Assembly: GCA_032716605.1 (NCBI GenBank)
Contig: CM064538.1
Span: 19,725,075 to 19,789,074, forward strand
Source: Paralithodes platypus
Lineage: Eukaryota > Arthropoda > Malacostraca > Decapoda > Lithodidae
Direction of reading: 5' to 3'
Length of the DNA stretch: 64,000 nucleotides
Part shown: one piece after another, positions 34,343 through 45,039 of the stretch
Layout of the letters: every line of letters starts with the position of its first letter
Numbering within the stretch: position 1 is the stretch's first letter
Position numbers and translations under genes: made by a program
Notes under the pieces: model-generated
What the model saw: the letters and a program-made list of their open reading frames with translations, nothing else
What the model was told of the DNA's origin: nothing
The model's database searches: none

Positions 34343-34560
34343 TATTCAGCCTCAAACACCGTGCAAATTGGGTAAAAACAGGGAAAGCGAGTGAGCGTGA
34401 CCAGTTAAAGACTCCCGCCATGTGACTGATGTAGAGAGGTGCGAGACGGCGGCTCTGATTGGCCGGGAGGCGCGACGTAAACACGCGGGAACATAGCCGC
34501 CCTCCCATTGGTCAGCCGCGCGCGGCGGCTAGGCCCATATACCTCCGCTTTGCCCTACTT
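34343..34560 (-). promoter_or_regulatory. Promoter-like region of the transposase gene
   Basis: On the minus strand, upstream of the ATG: GACCAATGGG and GGCCAATCAG (two CCAAT boxes, about 34505 and 34458), a GC-rich block GCCGCCGCGCGCGGCTGACC (34512-34531), TTACGTCGCG (CRE-like, about 34474) and GGAGGTATATGGGCC (TATA-like, about 34540). The GC content contrasts sharply with the AT-rich surroundings. Promoter activity is inferred. Confidence 0.5.
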
Positions 34561-34698
34561 CATCCGTACATTTATCGAGTCAAAACACGAGACGCTCAAC
34601 CCTATGCCATGTGCACATAAGGGCGAAATTCCCAATTCGGTCTTCACAGCATGATAGAGCGTGCTGCCACCTATTGGGAACCAGCGAAAACTCAAATT

Positions 34699-34738
34699 CT
34701 GTGATTTGGTTCGTAGGCCCCTTGACTTCGAGAGGCCT
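34699..34738 (-). repeat. Right 40-bp terminal inverted repeat
   Basis: Reads CTGTGATTTGGTTCG to GACTTCGAGAGGCCT, the exact inverse of 31376-31415. Confidence 0.95.
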
Positions 34739-34843
34739 CTGAAATTAATACAAGCCAGAGAAAGAGAGAAATGGAGAGAAAGATAAAACAAAAAGACGGT
34801 GACCCCCCTCCCTTGAGGGAGAAAGATGTGGCTGTGGGTGGTC

Positions 34844-34960
34844 ACTATAGTCCGTTCATTCTAGGTTGGAGATAAATCGTAACCTCTAACCTCTGTAACT
34901 CAAAAAAGGCTAGAGCAAATGGGTTGTAAATTTATACCCGTATTTCCTAGCCAAGTACAA
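34844..34960. mobile_element. MITE family C, 3'-truncated
   Basis: Left end CTATAGTCCGTTCATTCTAG, then AACCTCTAACCTCTGTAACTC. Homology is lost after about 34955. Confidence 0.75.
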
Positions 34961-35182
34961 TCGGGGGTATTAAGTGTCGTCATAGATTCCAGTGGCTTTC
35001 GCTCAAAAAGTGTTATTGGTATCTTTATAGTTACTGGGAAAAGTGCTTAACCCTCAGAGTATTAGTCAGTGTACGAAACTTTGTGAAAAATCTGACAACA
35101 CTTATTAACCTCGACCGTACAGTATATATATATATATATTATACAAATTATACCACATGAGAGAGAGAGAGAGATAGTGTAT

Positions 35183-35218
<36 letters not shown>

Positions 35219-35294
35219 CAAGCGGATTAAGAGTTGGTGAGTTCCAAGTTAAGACGGACATTTTTTACAAGAGTTAGTTTGAGGTGGGTTCTAA

Positions 35295-35363
<69 letters not shown>

Positions 35364-35429
35364 TGTGTGTGTATTGTTGGTTGTGTGGCTGAATACTGAG
35401 TGTGTGTGATTGTATGTAGATGGATATTG

Positions 35430-35476
<47 letters not shown>

Positions 35477-35689
35477 TGTGTGTGTATTGTTGGTTGTGTG
35501 GCTGAATACTAAGTGTGTGTGATTGTATGTAGATGGATATTGGTGTGTGTGTGTGTGTGTGTGTGCATGTTCGTGTGTGTCTGTGTGAATGAATATTAGT
35601 ATGTAGATGGATATTGGCGTGTGTGTGTGTGGGTGTGTGCATGTTCGTGTGTGTCTGTGTGAATGAATATTAGTATGTAGATGGATATT
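34961..35689. repeat. Unassigned sequence then (GT)n-based composite minisatellite
   Basis: 34961-35160 has nothing recognised apart from a short (TA)n. From 35161: (GA)n, then (GT)n arrays interrupted by repeated ATTGTATGTAGATGGATATT and TTGTTGGTTGTGTGGCTGAA blocks (35364, 35482, 35545, 35605, 35675), a higher-order array. Confidence 0.85.
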
Positions 35690-37433
35690 GGCGTGAACGA
35701 ACCTGAGGCGATTGTGGATATACTACGACTACAGTACGAGGGCGTCTTTAGCCACCCTCGAGGTGACAAAATAATAGACTCACCGACCGACTTCTTACAC
35801 AAAGTATCCATGCCAAATCTAACGGACATTAAATTTACCACACATGATATTGAAAATGCTATAAAGGAAATTGGTATCCATGCAGCAGCAGGCCCGGATC
35901 AATTCCCGGCCGCACTTCTCAAGAATTGCGCAGCAGAGCTTAGTGCTCCTCTACAAATTTTGTATAGAAACTCTCTCGATTCTGGAATTATACCACAACA
36001 ATTAGAATGTGCTAAAATTACACCAGTCCACAAAGGGGGTTCGAGGGGTGAAGCAAACAATTATAGGTCTATTGCTTTAACCTTGCATGTCATCAAAATC
36101 CTCGAGAAGCTATTAGTTAAAAATATGTCCATATACCTTGAAGACAAAAATATAGGCCTAATAAACAAGGACCAGCATGGCTTTCGGAACTGTTAGCTCA
36201 CCATGAAAAAAATATAGAAGGCCTAGAAAATATAAATACTATCGACGTGGTCTACCTTGATTTTGCAAAAGCATTTGACAAGGTAGACCACGGCATACTC
36301 CTCCACAAGACACGAAGACTCAGGAATCTCGGGAAAACTTGGGGTGTGGCTGCACTGTTTCCTCACTGACAGGAAACAAGCTAGCGGTTGGTGGTGCAGT
36401 GTCCAAGCCATCCATCGTCACTAGTGGGGTGCCACAAGGGTCAGTTCTTGGACCTATACTTTTCTTGCTGCACATATCACACATAAATAATCATGTCATG
36501 CATTCGTCTGTTGGCTCCTTTGCTGACGACACTCGTGTATTAAGGGAAGTGTCTTCTACAACAGATGCTGATTTACTTCAGGCAGATCACACTACAATTT
36601 ACTCATGGGCAGAGCAAAACAACACGTCCTTTAACAATAACAAATTTGAACACATGAACTACAGTGCAGACTGAATTATGAATATCCACACATACACAGC
36701 AGATGACAGATCTTGCATTGATACAAATGATCATGTAAAGGATCTCGGTATTACACTCAGCCGAGATGGTACATTTGGAATGCATATAACCAATGTGGCA
36801 AAGAGAGCTCGTAACCAAGCTGAATGGATCCTACGAACCTTCCGACCATGTGACACGATCCCCATGCTAACGCTCTACAAGTCACTGGTCATTCCACTGT
36901 TGGAATATTGCTGTCAGCTATGGAGCCCATGGAAGGTGGGAGAGAAGCAATTACTCGAAGCAGTTCAACGCTCATTCACCAATAAAATCTCTGCCATCCA
37001 ACACCTAGACTACTGGGGAAGGTTAGAAATTCTTAAGCTTTTCTCATAAGAAAGACTCAGGGACAGATATGCCATCTTATATGTCTACAAAATTTTGATT
37101 GGCATCAAGACCAACAACCTTGATATAGGTTTTCACATCCATCAACGACTGGGCCGTCTCTGCCACATACAGCGGGTACACCCCAGAGCAGCCACTAGAG
37201 TTAAGTCGCTCAAGGAGAACGCCTTTGCGACACGAGGACCTCTTCTCTTTATCGCCCTACCCAGATATCTGCGTGACTTAACTGAACCAAGTCTCGAGAA
37301 ATATAAAAATCAACTGGACAAATTCCCCTGGACACTACCTGATCAACCCAAACTGCCCCACTACCACCACCGCGCCGCTAGCAACAGCATCATGGACCAG
37401 CTGGCGCAGAGACGGGCAGATGGAATGTACTAG
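35681..37433 (+). pseudogene. LINE-4 ORF2 (RT and C-terminal region)
   Basis: RT motifs: AAGPDQFPAALLKNC, NNYRSIALTLHVIKILEKLL, DQHGF (near 36178), VVYLDFAKAFDKVDHGILLH, SGVPQGSVLGPILFLLHISH and SFADDTRVLREV (catalytic FADD near 36518), then DHVKDLGITLSRDG, LVIPLLEYCCQLWSPW and NAFATRGPLLFIALPRYLRD. The stop at 37431-37433 fits a natural end. Lesions: a frame change between 36190 and 36340, in-frame TGA at 36672-36674 and TAA at 37047-37049. The endonuclease is absent. Confidence 0.85.
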
Positions 37434-37500
37434 TGGTGGCGCATCAGCGTGACCACGGGCGGACAATACTGCCTGCAACTACTACCTACAGGACCTACAG
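35690..37500 (+). mobile_element. LINE-4, 5'-truncated
   Basis: About 1.8-kb non-LTR retrotransposon inserted in the GT composite array: flanks with GATGGATATTGGC occur on both sides (35683 and 37581). The 3' end closes with two CTACAGGAC-type 9-bp units (37486-37501) before the GT tract, so the tail is tandem repeats rather than poly-A. The clade (CR1/Daphne/Jockey group) is not resolved. Confidence 0.78.
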
Positions 37501-37611
37501 GTGTGTGTGTGTGTGTGTATGTCTGTGTGTGTGTGTATTAGTGTGCGTGTATGTGTGTGTGAATGAATATTTATATGAAGATGGATATTGGCCTGTATGA
37601 ATGTGTGTGTG
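37501..37611. repeat. (GT)n tract, continuation of the composite array
   Basis: Shares GAATGAATATT and GATGGATATTGG with the array left of LINE-4. Confidence 0.8.
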
Positions 37612-37652
<41 letters not shown>

Positions 37653-38010
37653 TATCGGTTTATTCTTCATTGAAGCCCTGAGGCTGAAAATCTACAGAGT
37701 TTTTCTTAAACCTAGGTACAGTACAATACTTATTCTACCTTAACTGCGAGGTCTCATGCGACCTTTGGCGACCGTGAGGTGCCTGGTTTCCCACCAAGTA
37801 CATACACAGATGCACTTTGTATTGGTGAGAAGATGTGTAGGCTAACACAGGCTGATAGCAGCTTGGTTAGGGAGGAACCACGATACAATTCTCTCCGTCG
37901 CTATATCCGAAAAAAACTTTAGGATTCTGATGGTGGTTCGAACCGTCGCCCCGGCCCCTTGCGGTCAGCGCGAAACACAGCGCCTTATATCACTGGACCA
38001 CAGTGACCAG
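37612..38010 (-). mobile_element. tRNA-derived SINE S3, full-length, inverted
   Basis: The tRNA-like head on the minus strand is at about 37930-38010: GTGGTCCAGTGATATAAGGC and the B box CGGTTCGAACCACC. The body has CTACACATCTTCTCACC. The 3' end is AGAATAAACCGATA followed by an (ATT)n tail at 37613-37650. The simple ATT tail suggests mobilisation by a partner LINE with the same 3' end. Confidence 0.8.
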
Positions 38011-38207
38011 TGTATGTGTGTGTGTGGGTGTGTGTGTGTGAATCTGAGAGTGTGTGGGTATGTGTGTGTGTGTGTGTGTGTGTGTGAATGTGAGAGTGTG
38101 TGTATGTGTGTGTGTGCGTGTGTGTGTGTAGGACGTCCTGGATTGACTGGTGTATAATTAGATCCGAATTGCTCCACGGGGAATATGAAGTCGGGAGGCG
38201 TGTCTTT

Positions 38208-38289
<82 letters not shown>

Positions 38290-38333
38290 TGTGTGTGTGT
38301 GTGTGTGTGTGAGTGAAATAATTGTGAGGGCAG

Positions 38334-38369
<36 letters not shown>

Positions 38370-38410
38370 GTGGATTGATGTAGAGAGAGATTTTCATAGA
38401 ATTACATAGA
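38011..38410. repeat. (GT)n, (GA)n and (TA)n microsatellites
   Basis: GT-rich 38011-38130, (GA)n 38219-38283, (GT)n to 38312 and (TA)n 38336-38366. Short unique stretch 38131-38205 unassigned. Confidence 0.88.
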
Positions 38411-38690
38411 TACACTGGCCACTCAGATCTTATGATCCCTGGGAGGTGGCCAGGACTTAATCCTAGTAGAGATTAAAACCCTAAGAAGAGGGGAAGGAAA
38501 GGATAGCAAAGCTCAAGGCTCTCTCCCCACCCAACGCTCCCTCCGGCAATTTGCCGTACATGAAAACAGTTAGAAATGAAAAACCTTACAGGGCTCGGAA
38601 ATCGCCTGAAGGAATTTATAGAATAGTTTGAAATAGAAAGGAAATGGCATGCATACCTTCATATTTTTCTGCTCTTTTCAACTGAAAACA
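38411..38690 (-). mobile_element. LINE-1-like 3' UTR fragment
   Basis: Minus-strand resemblance to the LINE-1 3' UTR: AGGATAGCAAAGCTCAAGGC, TCCCCACCCA and GCTCCCTCCGGC near 38496-38548 (inverse of GGAGGGAGTGGTGGGTGGGG). Diverged. Confidence 0.5.
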
Positions 38691-39264
<574 letters not shown>

Positions 39265-40098
39265 GTTTTTTTTTTGTTTTTTTGTTTTTTTTAAGAGACA
39301 ATGAACGGAGGAAGGAAAAACACAGATAAAACAAAAAGGTCCATGTGCCTAAAGGCATCCTCCATTCATAAAATGTTTGTAACAACTGGATTTAAACATT
39401 TGTAGATTGTAAGTTTGTGGAAAGCATTTCGAGGGAAGTGAATTCCAAAGAGTAGTAGAGCTCTGGGGATAAATGAATTCTGATAAGCAGAAGTTCTGCA
39501 TTGTGGAGGAGAAAGTGTAAATTCATGGGCGCTCTCAGCTGTCCTAGTTCTTCGGGGAAAGATGTGGAGAGGCGGCACAATTGAAGCAAGTTCCTCGGAA
39601 CAATTGCTGTGAAAATATCTGTAGAATAATGCAAGGGATGCAACGTTTCTTCGTATGGATAATGTAGGAAGGTCCTGTGTGATTGCAGGGTTATTGATTA
39701 ATCTAATAGCTTTATTTTGAATTTTGTCCAACTGCCTCAATGCAACCACTCCACTTCCACCCCACAGAGGTGAACAGTAATCCATCTGAGAACGCACATG
39801 ACTTTTATATATCACGGCCAACTGCTCGTCAGTGAATAATTCTCGAACTCTGTACAGGAGTCCCAGTTTTTTAGAGGCATTCTTAGCAATGCTTCTAACA
39901 TAATGTGTCCAGCTCAAGTTAGTAGTTAATGTTACACCGAGAATGTCAATGCTAGGGGAAGTGGGAATATTTACATAATTAAAAAATATATGGGAGTCAG
40001 TGAGATTCTGTCGGTTAGAAAATTTAATGTATTTGGTTTTCTGTGCATTAAAGGAAACTAGATTCTTTTGTCCCCATCTCTTTGCTCAGTTAAGGATA
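39265..40098 (-). mobile_element. LINE-3 3' end with poly-A tail
   Basis: Minus strand. The poly-T/TTTG tract 39267-39292 is the A-rich tail. The 3' UTR inverse is CCATGTGCCTAAAGGCATCC. Coding to about 40090: NASKKLGLLYRVRELFTDEQ, SHVRSQMDYCSPLWGG, NKAIRLINNPAITQDLPTL, FYRYFHSNCSEELASIVPPL and FHKLTIYKCLNPVVTNIL, with the stop near 39366. This is the RT C-terminal region. 5'-truncated. The A-rich tail separates it from the CR1-type LINEs here. Confidence 0.82.
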
Positions 40099-40202
40099 AA
40101 TTTAATTTGTATATATACTGTATATATATATATATTGTATATATATATATATATATATATTGTATATATTTGTATATATACTGTATATATATATTTTTTT
40201 TT
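40099..40202. repeat. (TA)n microsatellite
   Basis: TA array with TGTATATA interruptions, then a T run. Confidence 0.9.
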
Positions 40203-40560
40203 TAGTTTTCTCTCTAGACCTCCGTCAAGCTTAAAACATCACCCGCCCGAGACCTTCCTTCAAGATATATTTATACATTTTTCAATATAAAAATGTCCCG
40301 GCCTAAGGCCGGCTCCTCTTAAAGAACAGGCTCGCTATCGCTCGCCAGGAAAAAATCGACACCTAAATGACACAAAAAGTTCTAATATTGACAAAGAAAT
40401 GGGGCGAAAGGTCTTCAAATCGCCAAAGTAATGGGCCGAAAGTCATAAAATCTGAACATTATTGGGGCTAAACATGAGGAAGCAGGGGGTTTGGGCCCCC
40501 CCCCCCAAAAAAAAAAAAAGAAAGGACAAAAGACCCCTCTCCCTGTCAATAACTCGCCTA
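40203..40560 (-). mobile_element. MITE family A, copy A7
   Basis: Contains CTCTAGACCTCCGTCAAGCT, hairpin GGCCTAAGGCC (loop changed, stem kept), GGCTCGCTATCGCTCGCCAG and GGCTAAACATGAGG. The ends are eroded by C and A runs. Confidence 0.8.
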
Positions 40561-41059
40561 ATAGTAACCAGCATAACACGATATTTAGGATATATCGCCC
40601 GTACAGCAAGGGGTACAGGTAAAAGAATGACAGAGGGTGGGGGGGGGGGGGGGGGGGGGGTGGAAGGCAGAAGGAGGAGAGGGGAGGGAGGGAAGGACAG
40701 GTAGAAGAGGGTGGAGGTAGAAGAAAGGGGATGGAGGAGAGGGGATGGAGGGATGTAAGTGTGATAAGAAGGGGGAGGGGGATGGAGGGGGGGGGGGGGG
40801 GTAAGTGTGGTAAGAAGGGAGGGAGTGGGTTATATCAGACGGGTATTACCTTGGTGATTAATGAGGTCAGCCACCCCTCCTCCTCCTCCCCCCCCCCCCC
40901 CCTTCCGACCCCCTCCACCACTCCCCTCCCCCCCCCCCCCCCCCTCTCGCTCTCCGAACCATATTATTTAGGGGGAATCTAATCTAATCAACCCCTCTCT
41001 CTCTCTCTTCATATATATATACAGTATATACCACGGCGTGATAAAGAGTAGTTAACCTT
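40561..41059. repeat. G-run and C-run low-complexity sequence
   Basis: G runs at about 40639-40661 and 40787-40801, C runs at about 40888-40902 and 40928-40944, set in GGA/TCC-rich sequence, then (CT)n and a short (TA)n. ORFs here are compositional. 40545-40600 may be an H remnant. Confidence 0.8.
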
Positions 41060-41200
41060 TCTCACTCCTTGGTGTAGGTAACTAAAGCATGGACCCTCGT
41101 CCTAACTGGCTGTGGTTCAAATCCCGGTTAGGAGTAAACAATAATTAGTAGCTCACGTGTGTTTGAGAGATATACTTAATATATATTATTAGTAGTCCAA
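41060..41200 (+). mobile_element. tRNA-like SINE fragment
   Basis: tRNA-like block CTTGGTGTAGGTAACTAAAG (A-box region) and GTGGTTCAAATCCCGG (B box) near 41070-41137. The AGCTCACGTGTGTTTGAGAG that follows recurs near 57128. Not a clean tRNA. Confidence 0.5.
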
Positions 41201-41254
41201 AAATCTTGACTACTAACCTCTTTATCTTAAAGAGAAATATAGTATTCGAACTAA

Positions 41255-41390
41255 TATGTCTACTATTTAGGAAGAGTCAGTCGGGGAATAGGTGCGGCAA
41301 ATTACAGTCCATTTGCTCTAGTCTTGTTTGAGTTACAGAGGTTAGGAATCAGGATTTCTGGCCTACCTAAAGTGGACATGGTATAGTGGA
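41255..41390. mobile_element. MITE family C, partial copy
   Basis: TCTACTATTTAGGAAGAG, CGGGGAATAGGTGCGG and TTTGAGTTACAGAGGTTAGG. The right end is eroded (GGTATAGTGG). Confidence 0.7.
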
Positions 41391-41430
41391 CGAATACACC
41401 AATGGATGAAAACCTTTGTAGAGGAAGTGA

Positions 41431-41647
41431 CTATAGTGCGTTCATTCTAGGTTGGCCAGAAATCGTAACCTCTAACCTCTAATAACTTAAAAAGAACTAG
41501 AGTAATCGAGCTAATGTTTCTACCAATTAGGAAGACTTGGTTAGGGAATGCGTGTATAAATTGACAACCTATTTGCTCTAGCCCGTTCTTAGCTACAGAA
41601 GTTATAGGTTACGATGTCTGTCCAACCTAGAATGAACGGACTATAGT
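41431..41647. mobile_element. MITE family C, complete copy
   Basis: About 217 bp with near-perfect inverted ends: CTATAGTGCGTTCATTCTAG and CTAGAATGAACGGACTATAG. The best reference copy of family C in the window. Confidence 0.87.
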
Positions 41648-42240
<593 letters not shown>

Positions 42241-42245
42241 CGCAG

Positions 42246-42376
42246 ATCCACCCGAAGTCAAAGTGGAAGCTGGCTCGTCGCTGGATCTTAACCACATCAA
42301 GGAGGGGGATGACGTGTACTTCGACTGCCATATCAAGGCTAGACCGGACCCCCACAAAGTCACCTGGAGCTTTAAG
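42246..42376 (+). CDS. Sidestep-like Ig gene, exon A (first half of Ig domain 4)
   Basis: 131 bp between acceptor CCCTTCGCAG and donor GTAGGT, phase 1 in and phase 0 out. It encodes PPEVKVEAGSSLDLN, IKEGDDVYFDCHIKARPDP and HKVTWSFK. The block GSSLxxxxIKEGDDVYFxCxIxAxPxxxKVxW is characteristic of the Sidestep (Side) family of arthropod cell-surface Ig proteins, ligands of Beaten-path receptors in axon guidance. The Cys is the B-strand cysteine and the Trp the core tryptophan of the Ig fold. Its partner cysteine is on exon B. The rest of the gene (signal peptide, other Ig domains, transmembrane segment) lies outside the window. Which of the several Side paralogues it is cannot be told. Confidence 0.85.
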
Positions 42377-42709
42377 GTAGGTTGAAGGGGGTGGATGGGG
42401 TGGCTTGAAGGGGGTTGAGGGAGTGGCTTGAAGGGTGTGGCTTGAAGGGGTGGATGGTGTGGCTTGGAGGGGGTGGCTTGAAGGGGGTGGTTGGTGTGAC
42501 TTGAAGTGGGTGGCTTGAAGGGGTGGATATTTTACTGGATTTGTGGGGTTGGAGCTTAAGGGGTGATGGGTAATTTTTCTGGTAACCCCACAAAGTCACC
42601 TGAAGCTTTAAGGTGGGTGTGGGTTGAAGGGCGTGGGTATGGTGTGGCTTGAAGGGGGTAGGTGGATATGTTGCTGGATTTGTGGGGTTTGATGTGGATA
42701 TTTTTTTTT
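42377..42709 (+). repeat. GGCTTGAAGGGGGTGG minisatellite with decayed exon A copy
   Basis: Irregular GGCTTGAAGGGGGTGG units begin right after the donor. At about 42589-42615 CCCCACAAAGTCACCTG and AAGCTTTAAGGTGGGT repeat the last 30 bp of exon A plus its donor, with TGG changed to TGA. The copy cannot code in frame. Confidence 0.85.
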
Positions 42710-43275
42710 TTTATGTGAGTGAGGGAGACAAAAGGCAGAACTGCCTGTAGCGAGGCGAAATGGGTCGTTTTTCTGGTCCCCTTTCTCCCTCGTGTTATTT
42801 AAGCCCCATTTGTTTTGAGATTATAAGACGTTCGGCCATTGGTTTGGTGATCTTATCACTTTTCGCCCCATTTCTTTGTAAATTCTTAGACCTTTGGTGC
42901 CATTTGCGTGTCGATTTTATTCCTGGCGACCGATAGCGAGCCTGACATTTTAAGAGGAACCGGCGTTCGGCCGGGACATTTTGCTACCGATAAATGTACA
43001 AAATTATCTTGAAAGGGGTTTAGGTTTTTTTTTCTAAGCTTCATGGAGGTCTAGCGAGGAAAATAAGAAATAAAGGAATAATTATTAGACCAAAATAACG
43101 GCCCATCTCCCCTTAATTAATGGATTTGTGTGAGTTTGTATCCAAGTGGGGTGAGTGATTCGACTTTTGTTATTTTCTATATGAATGAAGGAGACAAAGG
43201 GCAAAGCTGCATGTAACAAGTGTCCTCCCCAAGGTTGCAAGAGTGACAGAGAACTAAAATCAAGGTACGTTAGAG
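42710..43275 (+). repeat. Family E repeats flanking MITE A8
   Basis: 42710-42754 (GTGAGTGAGGGAGACAAAAG, GCAGAACTGCCTGTAG) and 43176-43275 (GAAGGAGACAAAGGGCAAAG, AGAGTGACAGAG, AAATCAAGGTACGTT) are two family E copies, or one split copy. Confidence 0.6.
42755..43116 (+). mobile_element. MITE family A, copy A8 (intronic)
   Basis: Core GGCGACCGATAGCGAGCC, hairpin CCGGCGTTCGGCCGG (one mismatch), right end CATCTCCCCTTAA at 43104-43116. The left end is worn (GGCGAAATGGGTCG). Sits in the intron after exon A. Confidence 0.82.
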
Positions 43276-43311
43276 GTCATTTAGGTGTGTTGGAAAGAAG
43301 TGTGGTGTGCT

Positions 43312-43492
43312 TGTTAAGGGGGCCCACCTCGTTTTTTTTCTCTCTCTCTGGGTTGTATCCATTTGGCCCCATTCAGCCTACTTTTTAAGACGTTTACCCC
43401 AATCCAGATGTCTGTTTTTTCCTGACGAGCGCCAGCGAGCCAACATGTATTTTTAAATGTTTTTGTCAGCAGGCTAAATATCAATGTACAAA
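43312..43492 (+). mobile_element. MITE family B, left-half copy
   Basis: GTTAAGGGGGCCCACCTCG, GGGTTGTATCCATTTGGCCC, GACGAGCGCCAGCGAGCC. Homology ends near CAGCAGGCTAAATA. The right arm is absent. Confidence 0.75.
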
Positions 43493-43587
43493 GTGTGTGG
43501 AAGTGGGTTGAACTATTGGAAGTAATTTGTTGTTATGTGTTCTATGTGTGAATATCAATACTAGCTGTAATGAAACGATCCATAACA

Positions 43588-43680
43588 TTGGGCAGTCTTG
43601 ATAGCGTAATGCATAAGTGCGCGGAATTTCGATGTGAGTATCCTAGGTTCGAGTCCTTGGAGTGCCACATGTATTTGTTG
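43588..43680 (+). mobile_element. tRNA-like SINE fragment (S2-related)
   Basis: GGCAGTCTTGATAGCGTAAT (A-box region) and TAGGTTCGAGTCCTTGGAG (B box). Similar in layout to S2 at 46015 and 53272. Confidence 0.55.
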
Positions 43681-43737
43681 ATTTCATTAATTGAGTTTAG
43701 AGGTGAAGTTGGTTGGTGGAAAAAACATAATAATTCA

Positions 43738-43795
<58 letters not shown>

Positions 43796-43877
43796 GGTGA
43801 TTAATGAGCACCTTTGTCGAGCTAGGCATTGATCAACAATTTATTACAAGCCTATTATTTACATCCTTACCCTCTAT
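43681..43877. repeat. (GT)n microsatellite and flank
   Basis: (GT)n at about 43740-43793. The flank to 43877 is unassigned. Confidence 0.85.
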
Positions 43878-44094
43878 GTACAGTCGGCCAAATAAGTGAT
43901 GGCGCGGCACCAATTATATTTCGATCAATAATTGGTATCAGCACTATCTTAGCATAAATTCATCGTTTCGAGTGAGATATACAAACATGTTCCTATCTTT
44001 ACACACCCTAATCAACATCTGACAGACATTAATACATCACACAGCGAGCAAAACGTAATGACAGCGGAGACACGACGTATTTTTCCAACCGTAC
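43878..44094. mobile_element. Possible Tc1/mariner-like MITE
   Basis: TACAGTCGGCCAAATAAGTG at the left resembles the inverse of the right end (TACGGTTGGAAAAATACGTC). About 217 bp with TA-type ends. Only one copy seen, so tentative. Confidence 0.4.
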
Positions 44095-44192
44095 AGTTGC
44101 CCTCTTAAGTTATGTTCCTCATTGTGATCTTATACATTGAAATATAATGCCCATGATTGAATATCGAGTGTAGTTTCGTATGCAATAGTGAA

Positions 44193-44515
44193 GGGGAGGT
44201 TTCCACTTGAGGGATTTTTTTTCGAACTTCCTTCTCCCTCATGTTTAGCCCCATTGCTTTTGCCCATTAGTTTGGCGATTTTAATACCTTTCGCCCCATT
44301 TCTGTCAATTTTAAGAGCTTTCGTGCCATTTAGGTGTCGATTTTGTCCTGGCGAGCGATAGCGAGCCTGTAATTTAAGAGGAATCGGCCTTCGGCCGGGA
44401 CATTTTTCGACCGAAAAATGTACATATTTATATTGAAAGGGGGTCTAGGGGATGTAATTTTAAGCTTGATGGAGGTCTAAGCAACACACTAGAAACCTGC
44501 CCTTAACTCATCTGA
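44193..44515 (+). mobile_element. MITE family A, copy A9
   Basis: GTTTAGCCCCATTGCTTTTG, GGCGAGCGATAGCGAGCC, TCGGCCTTCGGCCGG, ending CCCTTAAC near 44515. The ends are eroded. 44095-44192 is unassigned. Confidence 0.8.
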
Positions 44516-44684
44516 TTAGTTACCTGATAGTTAAAAAACACACTCGCAATTCCTTCATACTATTTTACTTTGATACATAAGATCATGACGAGGAACAGAA
44601 CTTATGCGGCCAACTGTACTCCCGCGGTCAATACTCCTTTAGCTCCCCCCCCCCCCCCCCACCCGCTGGCTTTGATCTTTGTAA
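44516..44684. other. Unassigned intronic sequence
   Basis: Only a C run (44646-44661) stands out. Confidence 0.5.
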
Positions 44685-45039
44685 TTAAGGGAAGATGTGT
44701 AGTTTTTTCTAGATCCCCTTTTCCCTTCTGTTTAGCCCTATTAGTTTTCAGATTTTAAGATGATTGCCCCATTAGTTTGTCGATTTTAAGACCTTCCGCC
44801 TCATTTCCTTGTCAGTATTAAGACCTTTCGATTTTATTCTTGCGAACGATAGTGAGCCTGTCATTTTGGAGGAATCGGCCTTCGGCATGGACATTTTTCT
44901 ACCGAAAAATGTACAAATTAATCTATAAGGGGGATCTAATGGATGTTGATTTATGTTTGACGGAGGTCTGGGGAGGAAACTAGAAAAAATAATAAATACA
45001 TAAAAAAATCGACCCAAAAGTGACCCCCTTCCCCCTTAA
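44685..45039 (+). mobile_element. MITE family A, copy A10
   Basis: 355 bp, TTAA at 44685-44688 and 45036-45039. Contains GCGAACGATAGTGAGCC and a decayed hairpin TCGGCCTTCGGCATGG. Its right end (AAAAGTGACCCCCTTCCCCC) is the start of the minisatellite that follows. Confidence 0.87.

Larger units (their letters stand above)
31376..34738 (-). mobile_element. DNA transposon with DUF7869-like transposase
   Basis: 3363 bp with perfect 40-bp terminal inverted repeats at both ends. From its left end it has a ~0.8-kb noncoding region with three tandem ~300-bp units, a minus-strand coding region (32464-34342), and a GC-rich promoter-like region (34343-34560). It is inserted in MITE B3. An AT-rich stretch at 31316-31375 precedes the left end. 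No clear target-site duplication was found. Perfect inverted repeats with a broken gene suggest moderately recent insertion. The superfamily was not assigned from sequence alone. Confidence 0.8.
30474..34819 (+). mobile_element. MITE family B, copy B3, with two nested insertions
   Basis: The left arm 30474 to about 30625 starts TTAAGGGAGCCCGCCTCGC and has GGCGAGCGGTAGCGAGCC. The middle resumes at 31141-31320 (GCTAAATTTGTAAA, TCCGGCGAAGCCGGA, GGCTCGCTAACGCTCGCC, GACACCTGGACGGGG). The right end is at 34739-34819 (ACAAGCCAGAGAAAGAGAG to CCTCCCTTGA). SINE S1 (30638-31140) and the DUF7869 transposon (31376-34738) split it. Confidence 0.8.

Noticed and set aside
37930..38010. Functional tRNA on the minus strand
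   Set aside because: A and B boxes belong to SINE S3, and the 3' side continues into a SINE body with an ATT tail.
40639..40944. G-run/C-run block as a G-quadruplex regulatory island
   Set aside because: Simple homopolymer runs typical of low-complexity sequence. No gene start or other signal nearby supports a function.
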